The notes beneath the pieces were generated by a model that worked only from the letters and a program-made list of their open reading frames with translations, ran no database searches and was not told where the DNA came from. Shown in pieces: positions 1 through 6,420 of a stretch of DNA of 25,066 nucleotides; the first letter of the stretch is position 1, and each line of letters opens with the position of its first letter. Origin of the DNA: a virus. The translations under genes were made by a program, and so were the position numbers. The stretch is from positions 1 to 25,066 of the IMG/VR virus record IMGVR_UViG_3300006108_000686; one strand, written 5' to 3'.

Positions 1-1
1 T

Positions 2-88
2 TCATATGAAACCCTTTTCTATGATGACTTGATTTACCTATCTTGGGAAGAAACTAAGGCAAAATACTTGCCACAAGTTGGCAGATAA
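2..88 (+). CDS. C-terminal end of an unknown protein (partial)
   Basis: An open frame enters from the left edge and stops with TAA at 86-88. It gives 28 residues ending in YLPQVGR. The tail is rich in acidic and aromatic residues (YDDLIY, SWEET) and shows no recognisable motif. The gene begins outside the window, so nothing can be said of its function. It is codirectional with the next gene, and a weak stem-loop with a T run at 147-168 could end its transcript. Confidence 0.55.
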   Translation, partial: SYETLFYDDLIYLSWEETKAKYLPQVGR

Positions 89-109
89 TCAAGTATACCA
101 CACGTTTAC

Positions 110-139
110 TTGACAAACACACCTAGATAATGATATGAT
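110..139 (+). promoter_or_regulatory. sigma70-like promoter of the HTH gene
   Basis: TTGACA at 110-115 and TATGAT at 134-139 are separated by 18 bases. The expected start, near 146, lies 47 bases before the ATG at 193. It coincides with a small stem-loop (147-161) that is followed by T6. Confidence 0.7.
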
Positions 140-146
140 GTGTCCA

Positions 147-168
147 CTTGCATAACGCAAGGTTTTTT
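147..168 (+). terminator. weak stem-loop with T run at the promoter start site
   Basis: CTTGC (147-151) pairs with GCAAG (157-161) around a five-base loop, and T6 follows at 163-168. The stem is short. It could terminate read-through from the upstream gene, or form a 5' stabilising hairpin on the transcript that starts near 146. Confidence 0.35.
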
Positions 169-192
169 ATTAACTTACTATGGAGTTTTACT

Positions 193-462
193 ATGAAGAA
201 GCAATCCGCTAAAAGCCGTATCCTCAATGCCCTCTTGCAAACTGAAGGTTATAACACTTTCACAGTAGCACAAGCACAACGCCGTTTTGGTATTACAAAC
301 GTGTCTGCTCGTATCTCTGAGTTGCGCCAAGAAGGTTATGCAGTTTATGCCAACAAGAAAGTTGTTAATGGCGAAAAGCAAACTGTATACCGTTTAGGTA
401 CACCAAGCAAGTCTTTCAAAGCACAATGCCGTGCTAATGGTGTTCGTGTTCAGTCTGTTTAA
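193..462 (+). CDS. small helix-turn-helix DNA-binding protein
   Basis: 89-residue basic protein. Its central part (TFTVAQAQRRFGITNVSARISELR) has the spacing of a winged helix-turn-helix: a helix, a turn at FGI, and a recognition helix NVSARISELR. A short beta wing with YRLG follows. I chose the ATG at 193 because GGAG lies at 182-185; the in-frame ATG at 148 has no ribosome site and lies almost at the predicted transcription start. The gene has its own promoter (110-139) and terminator (478-509), so it is a single-gene unit. The basic tail (FKAQCRANGVRVQSV) may touch DNA. It is probably a phage transcription regulator, but its target is unknown. Confidence 0.75.
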   Translation: MKKQSAKSRILNALLQTEGYNTFTVAQAQRRFGITNVSARISELRQEGYAVYANKKVVNGEKQTVYRLGTPSKSFKAQCRANGVRVQSV

Positions 463-477
463 TACAGTCTAGTTGTA

Positions 478-509
478 GGGGAACCACGAAAGTGGATTCC
501 CCTTTTTTT
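478..509 (+). terminator. Rho-independent terminator after the HTH gene
   Basis: GGGGAACCAC (478-487) pairs with GTGGATTCCCC (492-502), with one bulged A and a GAAA tetraloop. Seven T follow. This is a strong intrinsic terminator ahead of the next gene at 527. Confidence 0.9.
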
Positions 510-526
510 ATATCTACGGAGCAAAA

Positions 527-1345
527 ATGGAAATTTCAATCAAAAAAGAAGAACTACAAAAGAAAAGCCTTTTTGTAGCCACGCCCATGTATGGTGGTAT
601 GAACCACGGTCTTTATATGAAAGCGTGTTTAGACCTACAATCTATTTGCATGGCCTATGGCATTCAAGTCAAATTCTCATTCCTGTTTAATGAGTCCCTA
701 ATTACACGAGCAAGAAACTATCTTGCTGACGAGTTCATTCACCGTTCTGATTGCACTCATATGTTGTTCCTCGATTCTGATATCCATTTTAATCCACAAG
801 ATGTGATTGCATTATTGGCAATGGACAAAGATGTATCAGGTGGTCCTTATCCTAAGAAAGCAATTAAATGGCGTTCTGTTAAGAAAGCTGTTCAAAAGAA
901 TCCAGATATTGATGCTGGTCAATTAGAAAAAGTTACTGGTGATTATGTGTTTAATCCTGTTAAAGGTACTGCACAATTCTCCGTCACAGAACCATTACAA
1001 GTTCTTGAGATTGGTACTGGATTCATGATGATTAAACGTGAAGTATTTGCTAAAATGGAAGAAGCGTATCCAATGATTCGTTATAAACCAGACCATGTTG
1101 GTCAAGCAAACTTTGATGGCACACGATACATTCATGCCTTCTTTGATACAGTTATTGATACTGCCGATTCTATCGTTGGCGGTGGTTCTGAACGATATCT
1201 TTCAGAAGATTATATGTTCTGTCAAATGTGGCGTAAGATTGGTGGAGAAATCTATCTCTGTCCTTGGATGAAAACATCTCATATTGGTACTTATCATTTC
1301 CAAGGAGATATGCCGGCTGTTGCCAATTTTGTTGGAGAAATGTAA
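527..1345 (+). CDS. GT-A-like glycosyltransferase family protein
   Basis: 272 residues. The N-terminal half looks like a nucleotide-sugar-binding GT-A fold: a beta strand at SLFVATPMYG, then MLFLDSDIHF with the D83-S84-D85 motif that in such enzymes binds the metal and sugar nucleotide. A second acidic cluster, SEDYMFC, and a late histidine in the SHIG motif follow the usual order. GGAG lies a few bases before the ATG. It overlaps the next gene by one base (TAATG). Proteins of this shape occur in several tailed phages, but their acceptor is unknown; glycan, protein or modified DNA base are all possible. The fold assignment rests on motifs only. Confidence 0.6.
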   Translation: MEISIKKEELQKKSLFVATPMYGGMNHGLYMKACLDLQSICMAYGIQVKFSFLFNESLITRARNYLADEFIHRSDCTHMLFLDSDIHFNPQDVIALLAMDKDVSGGPYPKKAIKWRSVKKAVQKNPDIDAGQLEKVTGDYVFNPVKGTAQFSVTEPLQVLEIGTGFMMIKREVFAKMEEAYPMIRYKPDHVGQANFDGTRYIHAFFDTVIDTADSIVGGGSERYLSEDYMFCQMWRKIGGEIYLCPWMKTSHIGTYHFQGDMPAVANFVGEM

Positions 1346-1800
1346 TGCCTTGGACTTTATCTGAAATACCTGAGGAAGAAAAGATTAAACAATTGAAAGA
1401 TAATGTTCGATTAGTTTCTGAAGCACCTTATCATCCTGGTTATGAAGATGCGGCCGTTGGACCTTGTCAAGGTCATCATTATGAATCTGAAAAAGAAGAA
1501 GGTCGTAAGTTTGATGGTGGCAAACTAGAATATGGTTTGTTACCACCATTTGCTTTAGAAGAAGTAGTAAAAGTATTAACATTCGGTGCTCAAAAGTATG
1601 ACCGAGATAATTGGCAAAAAGTACCAGATTCAAAACGCAGGTACTTTGATGCACTACAACGCCATGTTTGGGCATGGAAACGTGGTGAACAATTAGACCC
1701 CGAATCTGGTATACATCACTTAGCTCATGCCATGTGCTGCTTGATGTTTTTGTATGAACATGATATAATGTATTCTTTAAATAATGGAGATGTAAAATGA
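1345..1800 (+). CDS. MazG-like dATP/dGTP diphosphohydrolase-family protein (DUF5664-like)
   Basis: 151 residues. The C-terminal two thirds carry the pattern of the phage dATP/dGTP diphosphohydrolase N-terminal family, an all-alpha NTP pyrophosphatase: GRKFDGGKLEYGLLPPFALEE, then VLTFGAQKYDRDNW, then the helix with RYFDALQRHVWAWKRGE and the closing HHLAHAMCCLMFLYE. Acidic residues in LEEV and LDPESG would bind Mg. The family hydrolyses dNTPs to dNMPs. The start at 1345 overlaps the upstream stop; an earlier in-frame ATG at 1264 would overlap the neighbour by 80 bases and lacks support. No purZ-like gene is seen here, so a link to 2-aminoadenine DNA is not supported. Its place before the clamp gene suggests control of nucleotide pools. 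Confidence 0.75.
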   Translation: MPWTLSEIPEEEKIKQLKDNVRLVSEAPYHPGYEDAAVGPCQGHHYESEKEEGRKFDGGKLEYGLLPPFALEEVVKVLTFGAQKYDRDNWQKVPDSKRRYFDALQRHVWAWKRGEQLDPESGIHHLAHAMCCLMFLYEHDIMYSLNNGDVK

Positions 1801-2468
1801 AGTTGTCAAATGAAACCCTAAACGTCTTGAAAAACTTTTCAACAATCAATCAAGGCATCCAATTCAAACAAGGTAAAAAACTAACCACAGTTTCTTCAAG
1901 TAAAACTGTTCTTGCTCAAGCAAATCTGAAAGATGAATTTCCGCAAGAGTTTTGTATCTATGATTTGAACCAGTTCTTATCTGTTTATAATCTGAATAAA
2001 GATTCAGAGTTGGATTTCACAACTTCAGATGTTGTATTCAAAAGCGGTAAGAAAAAAACAAACTATCGTATGACAGCACCAGATATGATTGTAACTCCTC
2101 CAAACAAAGAAATCACATTACCATCGGTTGATTGTCAGTTTACTTTGACAGAAGAAGATTACAATTCTATTTTAACTGCTGCTAAAGTATTATCTTCTCC
2201 ACATATTGCTATTAAATCTGATGGCGATACGATTGAAGTTGTTGCTTTTGATGCTGCTGATAATTCGGCACATACAAACTCAACTGAAGTTGGTGAAGGT
2301 AATGGTAAGAAATATACAATCGTGTTTAAGACAGAGAATATTAAAATGATTCCTGGTTCATACGATGTGCAAATTTCATTTAAAGGTATTGGCCACTTCC
2401 AAAATACTAAAGAAGATATTCAGTATTGGATTGCCTTTGAAGCCAAAGAATCGAAAGTGAGTGAATAA
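1797..2468 (+). CDS. 45: sliding clamp, DNA polymerase processivity factor gp45
   Basis: 223 residues, close to T4 gp45 (228). The opening MKLSNETLNVLKNFSTIN matches the start of gp45-type clamps. CIYDLNQFLSVYNL and the later stretch around KMIPGSYDVQISFKG follow the family. It forms a trimeric ring that tethers gp43 to DNA, is loaded by gp44/gp62, and in T4 also activates late transcription with gp33 and gp55. GGAG precedes the ATG, which overlaps the upstream stop by four bases (ATGA). It is the first gene of the replication block and is followed at once by two small genes and then 44. Confidence 0.93.
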   Translation: MKLSNETLNVLKNFSTINQGIQFKQGKKLTTVSSSKTVLAQANLKDEFPQEFCIYDLNQFLSVYNLNKDSELDFTTSDVVFKSGKKKTNYRMTAPDMIVTPPNKEITLPSVDCQFTLTEEDYNSILTAAKVLSSPHIAIKSDGDTIEVVAFDAADNSAHTNSTEVGEGNGKKYTIVFKTENIKMIPGSYDVQISFKGIGHFQNTKEDIQYWIAFEAKESKVSE

Positions 2469-2653
2469 TGTTTTTAAAATTTATTGAAGTAAAAACTAAA
2501 GATACCATTGCAGTTAATTCTGACCATGTTGTTGCAGCTTTTGTGGCCACCGAAGGTGATTTGCAAGGTAAAACAATTATTAATTTAATTAATGGTATGG
2601 TTGCAGTAGAAGAATCTCTTGTTACTGTATTAGGTCAATTGGCGGCGGTATAA
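2468..2653 (+). CDS. small protein of unknown function between 45 and 44
   Basis: 61 residues, translationally coupled to 45 by a TAATG overlap. Its alternating hydrophobic pattern (FLKFIEVKTKDTIAVNSDHVVAAFV, then TIINLINGMVAVEESL) suggests a small all-beta protein and faintly resembles FlbD-like or Sm-like folds. No catalytic motif is visible. The stop is one base before the next ATG, so it is part of the replication operon. I do not recognise it; it may be a clamp partner, judged by position only. Confidence 0.7.
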   Translation: MFLKFIEVKTKDTIAVNSDHVVAAFVATEGDLQGKTIINLINGMVAVEESLVTVLGQLAAV

Positions 2654-2654
2654 T

Positions 2655-2933
2655 ATGGGAACAGAAATTACAACCCTATATGGTACCTATAACCAAGACC
2701 AATTAAAGGCAATTAAATCTGCAATCGATGAGGTAAATGTTTCTCAAACAAAAATTGATTTTGAAAAACAATTACAAAAAGAAATTATTGATGTTGCTTT
2801 TGATAACTTTAAAATTCCTAAAAAGATTCTTGCCAAGATGGCAAAAGTAAAATACAAACAAAGCTTTGCCACAGAAGTTTCGGAACAAAAGGAGTTTGAG
2901 GCTTTATTTGAAGTCATTAGTGAAGTAAAATAA
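2655..2933 (+). CDS. small helical protein, possibly DsbA-like transcription regulator
   Basis: 92 residues, mainly helical and rich in Lys and Glu. The second half (FEKQLQKEIIDVAFDNFKIP, KILAKMAKVKYKQSF, FEALFEVISEV) has the length and helix pattern of T4-type DsbA, a small double-stranded DNA-binding protein near late promoters. I recall that family only roughly, so this is a suggestion. The ATG lies one base after the upstream stop. It sits between clamp and clamp-loader genes, which would suit a protein acting at clamp-dependent late promoters. Confidence 0.65.
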   Translation: MGTEITTLYGTYNQDQLKAIKSAIDEVNVSQTKIDFEKQLQKEIIDVAFDNFKIPKKILAKMAKVKYKQSFATEVSEQKEFEALFEVISEVK

Positions 2934-2961
2934 GCAGTATAATATATTATGGGAGTATGTG

Positions 2962-3894
2962 ATGGAACAATTATTATGGGTCGAAAAGTATCGACCACAA
3001 AAAGTGGAAGATTGTATCCTACCGGATGCAATCAAATCCACATTCTTGGAATATGTTACTAGAAAAGAAATACCGAATCTATTATTATCAGGTACGGCGG
3101 GTGTTGGAAAAACAACGATTGCTAAAGCCCTCTGTAATGAAGTTGGTTGTGACTATATTGTTATTAACGGCTCCGACGAATCTGGTATTGATGTTCTCCG
3201 CAATAAAATTAAAAACTATGCTTCATCGGTTTCCCTCGCTGGTGGCCGCAAAGTTGTTATCATTGACGAAGCAGACTATCTAAATCCCAATTCAACTCAA
3301 CCTGCGTTGCGTGGTGCCATCGAGGAGTTCTCCTCAAACTGTTCTTTCATCTTTACTTGTAACTATAAGAACCGCATCATTGATCCAATTCACTCTCGTT
3401 GTTCAGTTGTGGATTTTAAAATCAATGGTAGTAAGGCAAAGATGGCTGCAGCTTTCTTTAAACGTGTTGAATGGATACTTGAACAAGAGAATGTTCAGTA
3501 TGATAAAGAAGTTGTTGCTGCCGTTATCACCAAACACTTTCCTGATAATCGTAGGGTTCTCAATGAACTTCAACGGTATTCGGTATCTGGTGTAATCGAC
3601 AAAGGTATTCTATCAAATGTTGCCGATGTTCAAGTTGGTGAATTGATTTCTGCACTCAAAGAAAAAGATTTTGCATCTACACGCAAATGGGTTACTTCAA
3701 ACTTAGACAATGATCCGGTAAAGATTTATCGTAAACTTTACGATGGTCTTTATGATGTATTAAAACCTCAATCGGTCCCACAATTGGTACTGATTTTGGC
3801 TAAGTATCAATATCAGGCTGCCTTTGTGGCAGACCATGAGATTAATATGGTGGCTTGTTTGACCGAAATTATGGTAGATTGTGAGTTTAAATAA
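2962..3894 (+). CDS. 44: clamp loader large subunit gp44 (AAA+ ATPase)
   Basis: 310 residues against 319 in T4. The order is typical of clamp-loader ATPases: WVEKYRP near the start, Walker A GTAGVGKT (44-51), Walker B VVIIDEAD (98-105), sensor-1 FTCN and the SRC arginine-finger motif (145-147). Four copies act with gp62 to open and load the gp45 ring, driven by ATP. I chose the ATG at 2962, six bases after GGAG (2952-2955); an in-frame GTG at 2959 is possible. The stop overlaps the next ATG (TAATG). In T4, gene 62 follows directly; here two other genes intervene. Confidence 0.95.
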   Translation: MEQLLWVEKYRPQKVEDCILPDAIKSTFLEYVTRKEIPNLLLSGTAGVGKTTIAKALCNEVGCDYIVINGSDESGIDVLRNKIKNYASSVSLAGGRKVVIIDEADYLNPNSTQPALRGAIEEFSSNCSFIFTCNYKNRIIDPIHSRCSVVDFKINGSKAKMAAAFFKRVEWILEQENVQYDKEVVAAVITKHFPDNRRVLNELQRYSVSGVIDKGILSNVADVQVGELISALKEKDFASTRKWVTSNLDNDPVKIYRKLYDGLYDVLKPQSVPQLVLILAKYQYQAAFVADHEINMVACLTEIMVDCEFK

Positions 3895-4505
3895 TGTATA
3901 CTTTAGAAAACATGACCATGAAGTGGTTTAGTAATAAAGATACATTGTATAAAATTACTAGAAATATTCCTTCCGCTGTATATTGTTTTGTTATGTCTGA
4001 ATCTATGCCCACAGATACAATTTTACCATTTATGATGGAAGAATTGGTTTATGTTGGTATGTCAGGAGGATTAAAAAACGATTACACAGGAGATAAAAAA
4101 AATAAAAATAGTAGTAAAGTTACATTAACAACTCCCGTGCATCAAAGATTAAAATCTCATATAAGATTATTGGAAAATAGAAATAATATCTTAGGCCATG
4201 CAGAAGAAAAAAAATACGCATTGTTTCATGATTCTTATCCTATATTAACTCGCCAAGATAAAAATCTGTATATTGGTTTATTGGTTCCACAATCCCATAT
4301 TCCTAAAGATAATATGAGAAATATTTTATCTTTAGTTGAAAGTGAACAAATATATCTTCATTCTAAATTATATAAAAAATTACCTTTGATGAATTTATCT
4401 GAAAGTAATAATTATGGTGATAATAGAAAAAAATCAGATTCTTATTCTCAACAAGAAATACAAAGAATAACTTCACAGAACTTATATTCCTTGTCGGAGT
4501 GTTAA
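3894..4505 (+). CDS. GIY-YIG-superfamily-like nuclease, inserted between 44 and 62
   Basis: 203 residues. Motifs in order resemble a GIY-YIG nuclease core: AVYCFVM (28-34) for the first strand, LVYVGMSGG (51-59) for the second, QRLKSHIRLL (84-93) with the conserved Arg and a His, and VESEQIYLHSKLYKKLPLMN (148-167) with the metal-binding Glu and the closing Asn. About 20 residues separate the GIY- and YIG-like strands. The gene is visibly more A/T-rich than 44 and 62, with poly-A runs, which suggests separate acquisition. Its position beside conserved replication genes is typical of free-standing homing endonucleases, but a non-mobile GIY-YIG protein is also possible. It overlaps the stop of 44. 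Confidence 0.6.
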   Translation: MYTLENMTMKWFSNKDTLYKITRNIPSAVYCFVMSESMPTDTILPFMMEELVYVGMSGGLKNDYTGDKKNKNSSKVTLTTPVHQRLKSHIRLLENRNNILGHAEEKKYALFHDSYPILTRQDKNLYIGLLVPQSHIPKDNMRNILSLVESEQIYLHSKLYKKLPLMNLSESNNYGDNRKKSDSYSQQEIQRITSQNLYSLSEC

Positions 4506-4958
4506 ATGAATAAATTATTGCCTGGTATAAAATTAATTACACACGTTAGACACATTGATGAACGTGGTTACTTTACAGTATTGACTAACACAACTCATGA
4601 TGAAATGAGAGGAACTTTTCGTCAAATCAATATTGCCAAAAGTAGACACAATGTATTGCGTGGTATGCATAGACAGAATCAAACTAAATTGGTTATGCCA
4701 ATGGTCGGTGAAATCTTTGATGTCGCTTTGGATCCATTAACTGGAGATTGGTGTGGTTTTAAATTGGATTCCGAAACTGCATTATTAATTCCACCACAGT
4801 ATGCACATGGTTATTTGGTATTAAGTGATTGGGCAAATGTTCAATATGTCGTTGATTCACCATATAATCCACAAGAAGAAGAAAACTTCAAGTGGGATGC
4901 TTATGGTATCGATTGGCCAACCACTTCTGCACCATTATTATCAAATAAGGATAGATGA
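4506..4958 (+). CDS. dTDP-4-dehydrorhamnose 3,5-epimerase-like protein (RmlC family)
   Basis: 150 residues, somewhat shorter than the usual 180 or so. RmlC signatures occur in order: DERGYF (18-23), FRQINIAKS, VLRGMH with catalytic-type His55, KLVMPMVGEIFDVALD, IPPQYAHGYLVLS (95-107), Tyr120 in DSPYNP, and WDAYGIDWP with LLSNKD at the end. The family epimerises C3 and C5 of a dTDP-4-keto-6-deoxy sugar on the way to dTDP-rhamnose. The reduced length sits mostly at the N-terminus and between strands, while the active-site residues are kept. GGAG lies before the ATG. It lies inside the replication operon and was probably acquired from a host. Use on host surface sugars or a virion glycan is inference. 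Confidence 0.85.
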   Translation: MNKLLPGIKLITHVRHIDERGYFTVLTNTTHDEMRGTFRQINIAKSRHNVLRGMHRQNQTKLVMPMVGEIFDVALDPLTGDWCGFKLDSETALLIPPQYAHGYLVLSDWANVQYVVDSPYNPQEEENFKWDAYGIDWPTTSAPLLSNKDR

Positions 4959-5347
4959 TGCCAGATTTATTCAAAGAAATATTACCATCTATACTGGAGA
5001 AAAAGAAATCCGTCTTTCGTGACGAACTGGACTATAAAGATTATAAACCTTTTATAATCAACCGAGCCTTATCCTATCACATGGATTGCATATTGTATGT
5101 CAATGAATTGAATATAAACAACAGCTTAGATGTGGATATGCAATACCAATATCTTCTAAATACAATAAGACCAATGAAACGGAAATTCCAACCGTGGCAG
5201 AAATCAGAGGTCGATAAAGATATTGAGTGTGTAAAGCAATACTTCGGTTACTCAAATGAGAAAGCCAAAGAAGCTCTGCGTATTCTTACTGATGAACAAA
5301 TCGCTGAAATAAAAGCAAAAATAACAAAAGGCGGAGTGAACAAGTAA
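4958..5347 (+). CDS. 62: clamp loader small subunit gp62
   Basis: 129 residues. It matches the shorter gp62 of aquatic T4-like phages rather than the 187-residue T4 protein: DYKPFIINRALSYHMDCIL, then YQYLLNTIRPMKRKFQPW, then VKQYFGYSNEKAKEALRIL and a basic KITKGG tail. One copy joins four gp44 to form the loader. ATG codons occur at 4955 and 4958. The Shine-Dalgarno AAGGA (4947-4951) is better spaced for 4958, but 4955 is possible. It overlaps the epimerase stop and its own stop overlaps regA. Confidence 0.88.
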   Translation: MPDLFKEILPSILEKKKSVFRDELDYKDYKPFIINRALSYHMDCILYVNELNINNSLDVDMQYQYLLNTIRPMKRKFQPWQKSEVDKDIECVKQYFGYSNEKAKEALRILTDEQIAEIKAKITKGGVNK

Positions 5348-5754
5348 TGATTTCAATTATAGATTTAGTTGAAGTTACATTGAACGAAAAGGATGACTTT
5401 CTCAAGGTTCGGGAAACCCTTACCCGTATTGGTGTTGCTTCCAAAAAAGATAGAATACTTTACCAGTCTTGCCACATTCTGCATAAGCAAGGTAAGTATT
5501 ACATCGTGCATTTCAAAGAACTATTTGCATTAGATGGTAAACCAACTGACATTTCTGAAAATGATTTGTCCCGTAGAAACGCAATCGCAAAACTTTTGGC
5601 TGATTGGGGTCTTGTAACTATTGTCAATAAGGACAAGGCGGAGAATCCTCCTCCTATTTTCTTGTCGCAAATCAAGATTCTATCTCACAAAGAAAAGCAC
5701 GATTGGGAGTTGGTACCAAAATACAACATAGGTAAAAAACCCCAAGAATATTAA
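5347..5754 (+). CDS. regA: RegA translational repressor
   Basis: 135 residues, slightly longer than T4 RegA (122). The stretch DDFLKVRETLTRIGVASKKDRILYQSCHILHKQGKYYIVHFKE is close to T4 RegA throughout, as is RRNAIAKLLADWGL. RegA binds around the start codons of several early phage mRNAs, including replication genes, and blocks ribosomes. The start overlaps the gp62 stop (TAATG). The C-terminal extension (PPPIFLSQIKILSHKEKHDW) is also a known feature of RegA proteins. In T4, gene 43 follows soon after; here about 15 kb intervene. Confidence 0.95.
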   Translation: MISIIDLVEVTLNEKDDFLKVRETLTRIGVASKKDRILYQSCHILHKQGKYYIVHFKELFALDGKPTDISENDLSRRNAIAKLLADWGLVTIVNKDKAENPPPIFLSQIKILSHKEKHDWELVPKYNIGKKPQEY

Positions 5755-5769
5755 TTTGGTAATTATATT

Positions 5770-6318
5770 ATGGCATATGATGATATTAATGATGATAGAC
5801 ATAAGAAGATACACATCTTTGATGATGTGTTTTCTTTTGCTGAACGAACAAGATTCTACCAATACATAACCAACAGCCTCTACAAGGTTGGTGAGTATGA
5901 TGGAGTAATCTTAGAAAATCATAAATCATCTACATTGACCAGTAAGTATAATCAAAATGATATTGAATCAATGGGGTTTTATTTACCTGAAGAAGTTACC
6001 GATATTGTATATCTGAAAGCTTTCAAACCTGTGGCTGCATATGCCAATTTATGTAGACCAGATGATTCTTTTCATATTCATACTGACCATCATGGTCCAA
6101 TGTGGACACTACTGTATTATCCTAACTTAGACTGGCATATTGAATGGGGTGGTGATACTTATTTTCTAAAAGAAGATTTGACCATAGATTATGTTAGCCA
6201 ATACATTCCAGGAAGACTGGTAATATTTGATGGAACTATACCACATCTTATTAGACCAAGTACCAGACTGGCACCAGAAAACCGTTTCTCCTTTGTTATA
6301 AAATATATACCAGAATAA
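5770..6318 (+). CDS. 2-oxoglutarate/Fe(II)-dependent oxygenase
   Basis: 182 residues. The iron-binding facial triad is visible: H104-T-D106 in FHIHTDHHG and H159 in GTIPHLIRP. Arg172 in ENRFS would bind 2-oxoglutarate. The strands TLLYYPNLDW, EWGGDTYFL and PGRLVIFDG match the prolyl-hydroxylase-like double-stranded beta helix. Such enzymes are common in aquatic T4-like phages; their substrates are mostly unknown (protein residues, nucleobases or small molecules). No clear Shine-Dalgarno lies before the ATG, so expression may be weak or coupled. The gene sits just upstream of the hsp20 promoter. Confidence 0.85.
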   Translation: MAYDDINDDRHKKIHIFDDVFSFAERTRFYQYITNSLYKVGEYDGVILENHKSSTLTSKYNQNDIESMGFYLPEEVTDIVYLKAFKPVAAYANLCRPDDSFHIHTDHHGPMWTLLYYPNLDWHIEWGGDTYFLKEDLTIDYVSQYIPGRLVIFDGTIPHLIRPSTRLAPENRFSFVIKYIPE

Positions 6319-6321
6319 TTG

Positions 6322-6352
6322 TTGACACGGTGCAATAAATGTGTTATAAATA
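6322..6352 (+). promoter_or_regulatory. hsp20 promoter, sigma70-like, overlapping a late-type TATAAATA
   Basis: TTGACA at 6322-6327, a 17-base spacer and TATAAA at 6345-6350. The -10 is part of TATAAATA (6345-6352), the T4 late promoter sequence, so the gene may be read both early and late. The predicted start at about 6357 is the first base of a hairpin in the leader. Confidence 0.8.
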
Positions 6353-6356
6353 TGGT

Positions 6357-6420
6357 TGTAGTCGCCTAATGGGACTACATTTTATGAAACTCGCTTAACA
6401 CAAGGAGAACTAAGCATGAA
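6357..6420 (+). promoter_or_regulatory. ROSE-like RNA thermometer in the hsp20 leader (candidate)
   Basis: The 59-base leader can fold into two hairpins. Hairpin 1 pairs TGTAGTC (6357-6363) plus CC (6365-6366) with GG (6371-6372) plus GACTACA (6373-6379), with one bulged G and a TAAT loop. Hairpin 2 pairs CTC-g-CTT (6390-6396) with the Shine-Dalgarno AAGGAG (6402-6407), leaving G6393 bulged. Outside it, TTTATG (6381-6386) can pair with CATGAA (6415-6420), covering the start codon. UCGCU (6391-6395) fits the U-Y-G-C-U anti-Shine-Dalgarno motif of ROSE elements, which control small heat-shock genes in proteobacteria. The pairings were read by eye; energies were not calculated. Confidence 0.65.

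Noticed and set aside
148-192. Upstream ATG at 148 extending the HTH protein
   Set aside because: It lies almost at the predicted transcription start and inside a hairpin. The ATG at 193 has a proper GGAG.
1345-1800. Possible sign of a 2-aminoadenine (Z) genome from the MazZ-like family match
   Set aside because: No purZ-like or dATP-specific triphosphohydrolase gene is visible in the window, and the B-family gp43 is of T4 type; the family match alone does not support it.
1385-1849. Long minus-strand frame opposite the MazG-like gene
   Set aside because: The plus-strand gene has clear family motifs; the His- and Leu-rich antisense frame has no ribosome site or family resemblance.
6384-6398. 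Four-codon upstream reading frame in the hsp20 leader
   Set aside because: It has no Shine-Dalgarno, and its bases are explained by the thermometer stem; a role as a regulatory uORF cannot be supported.
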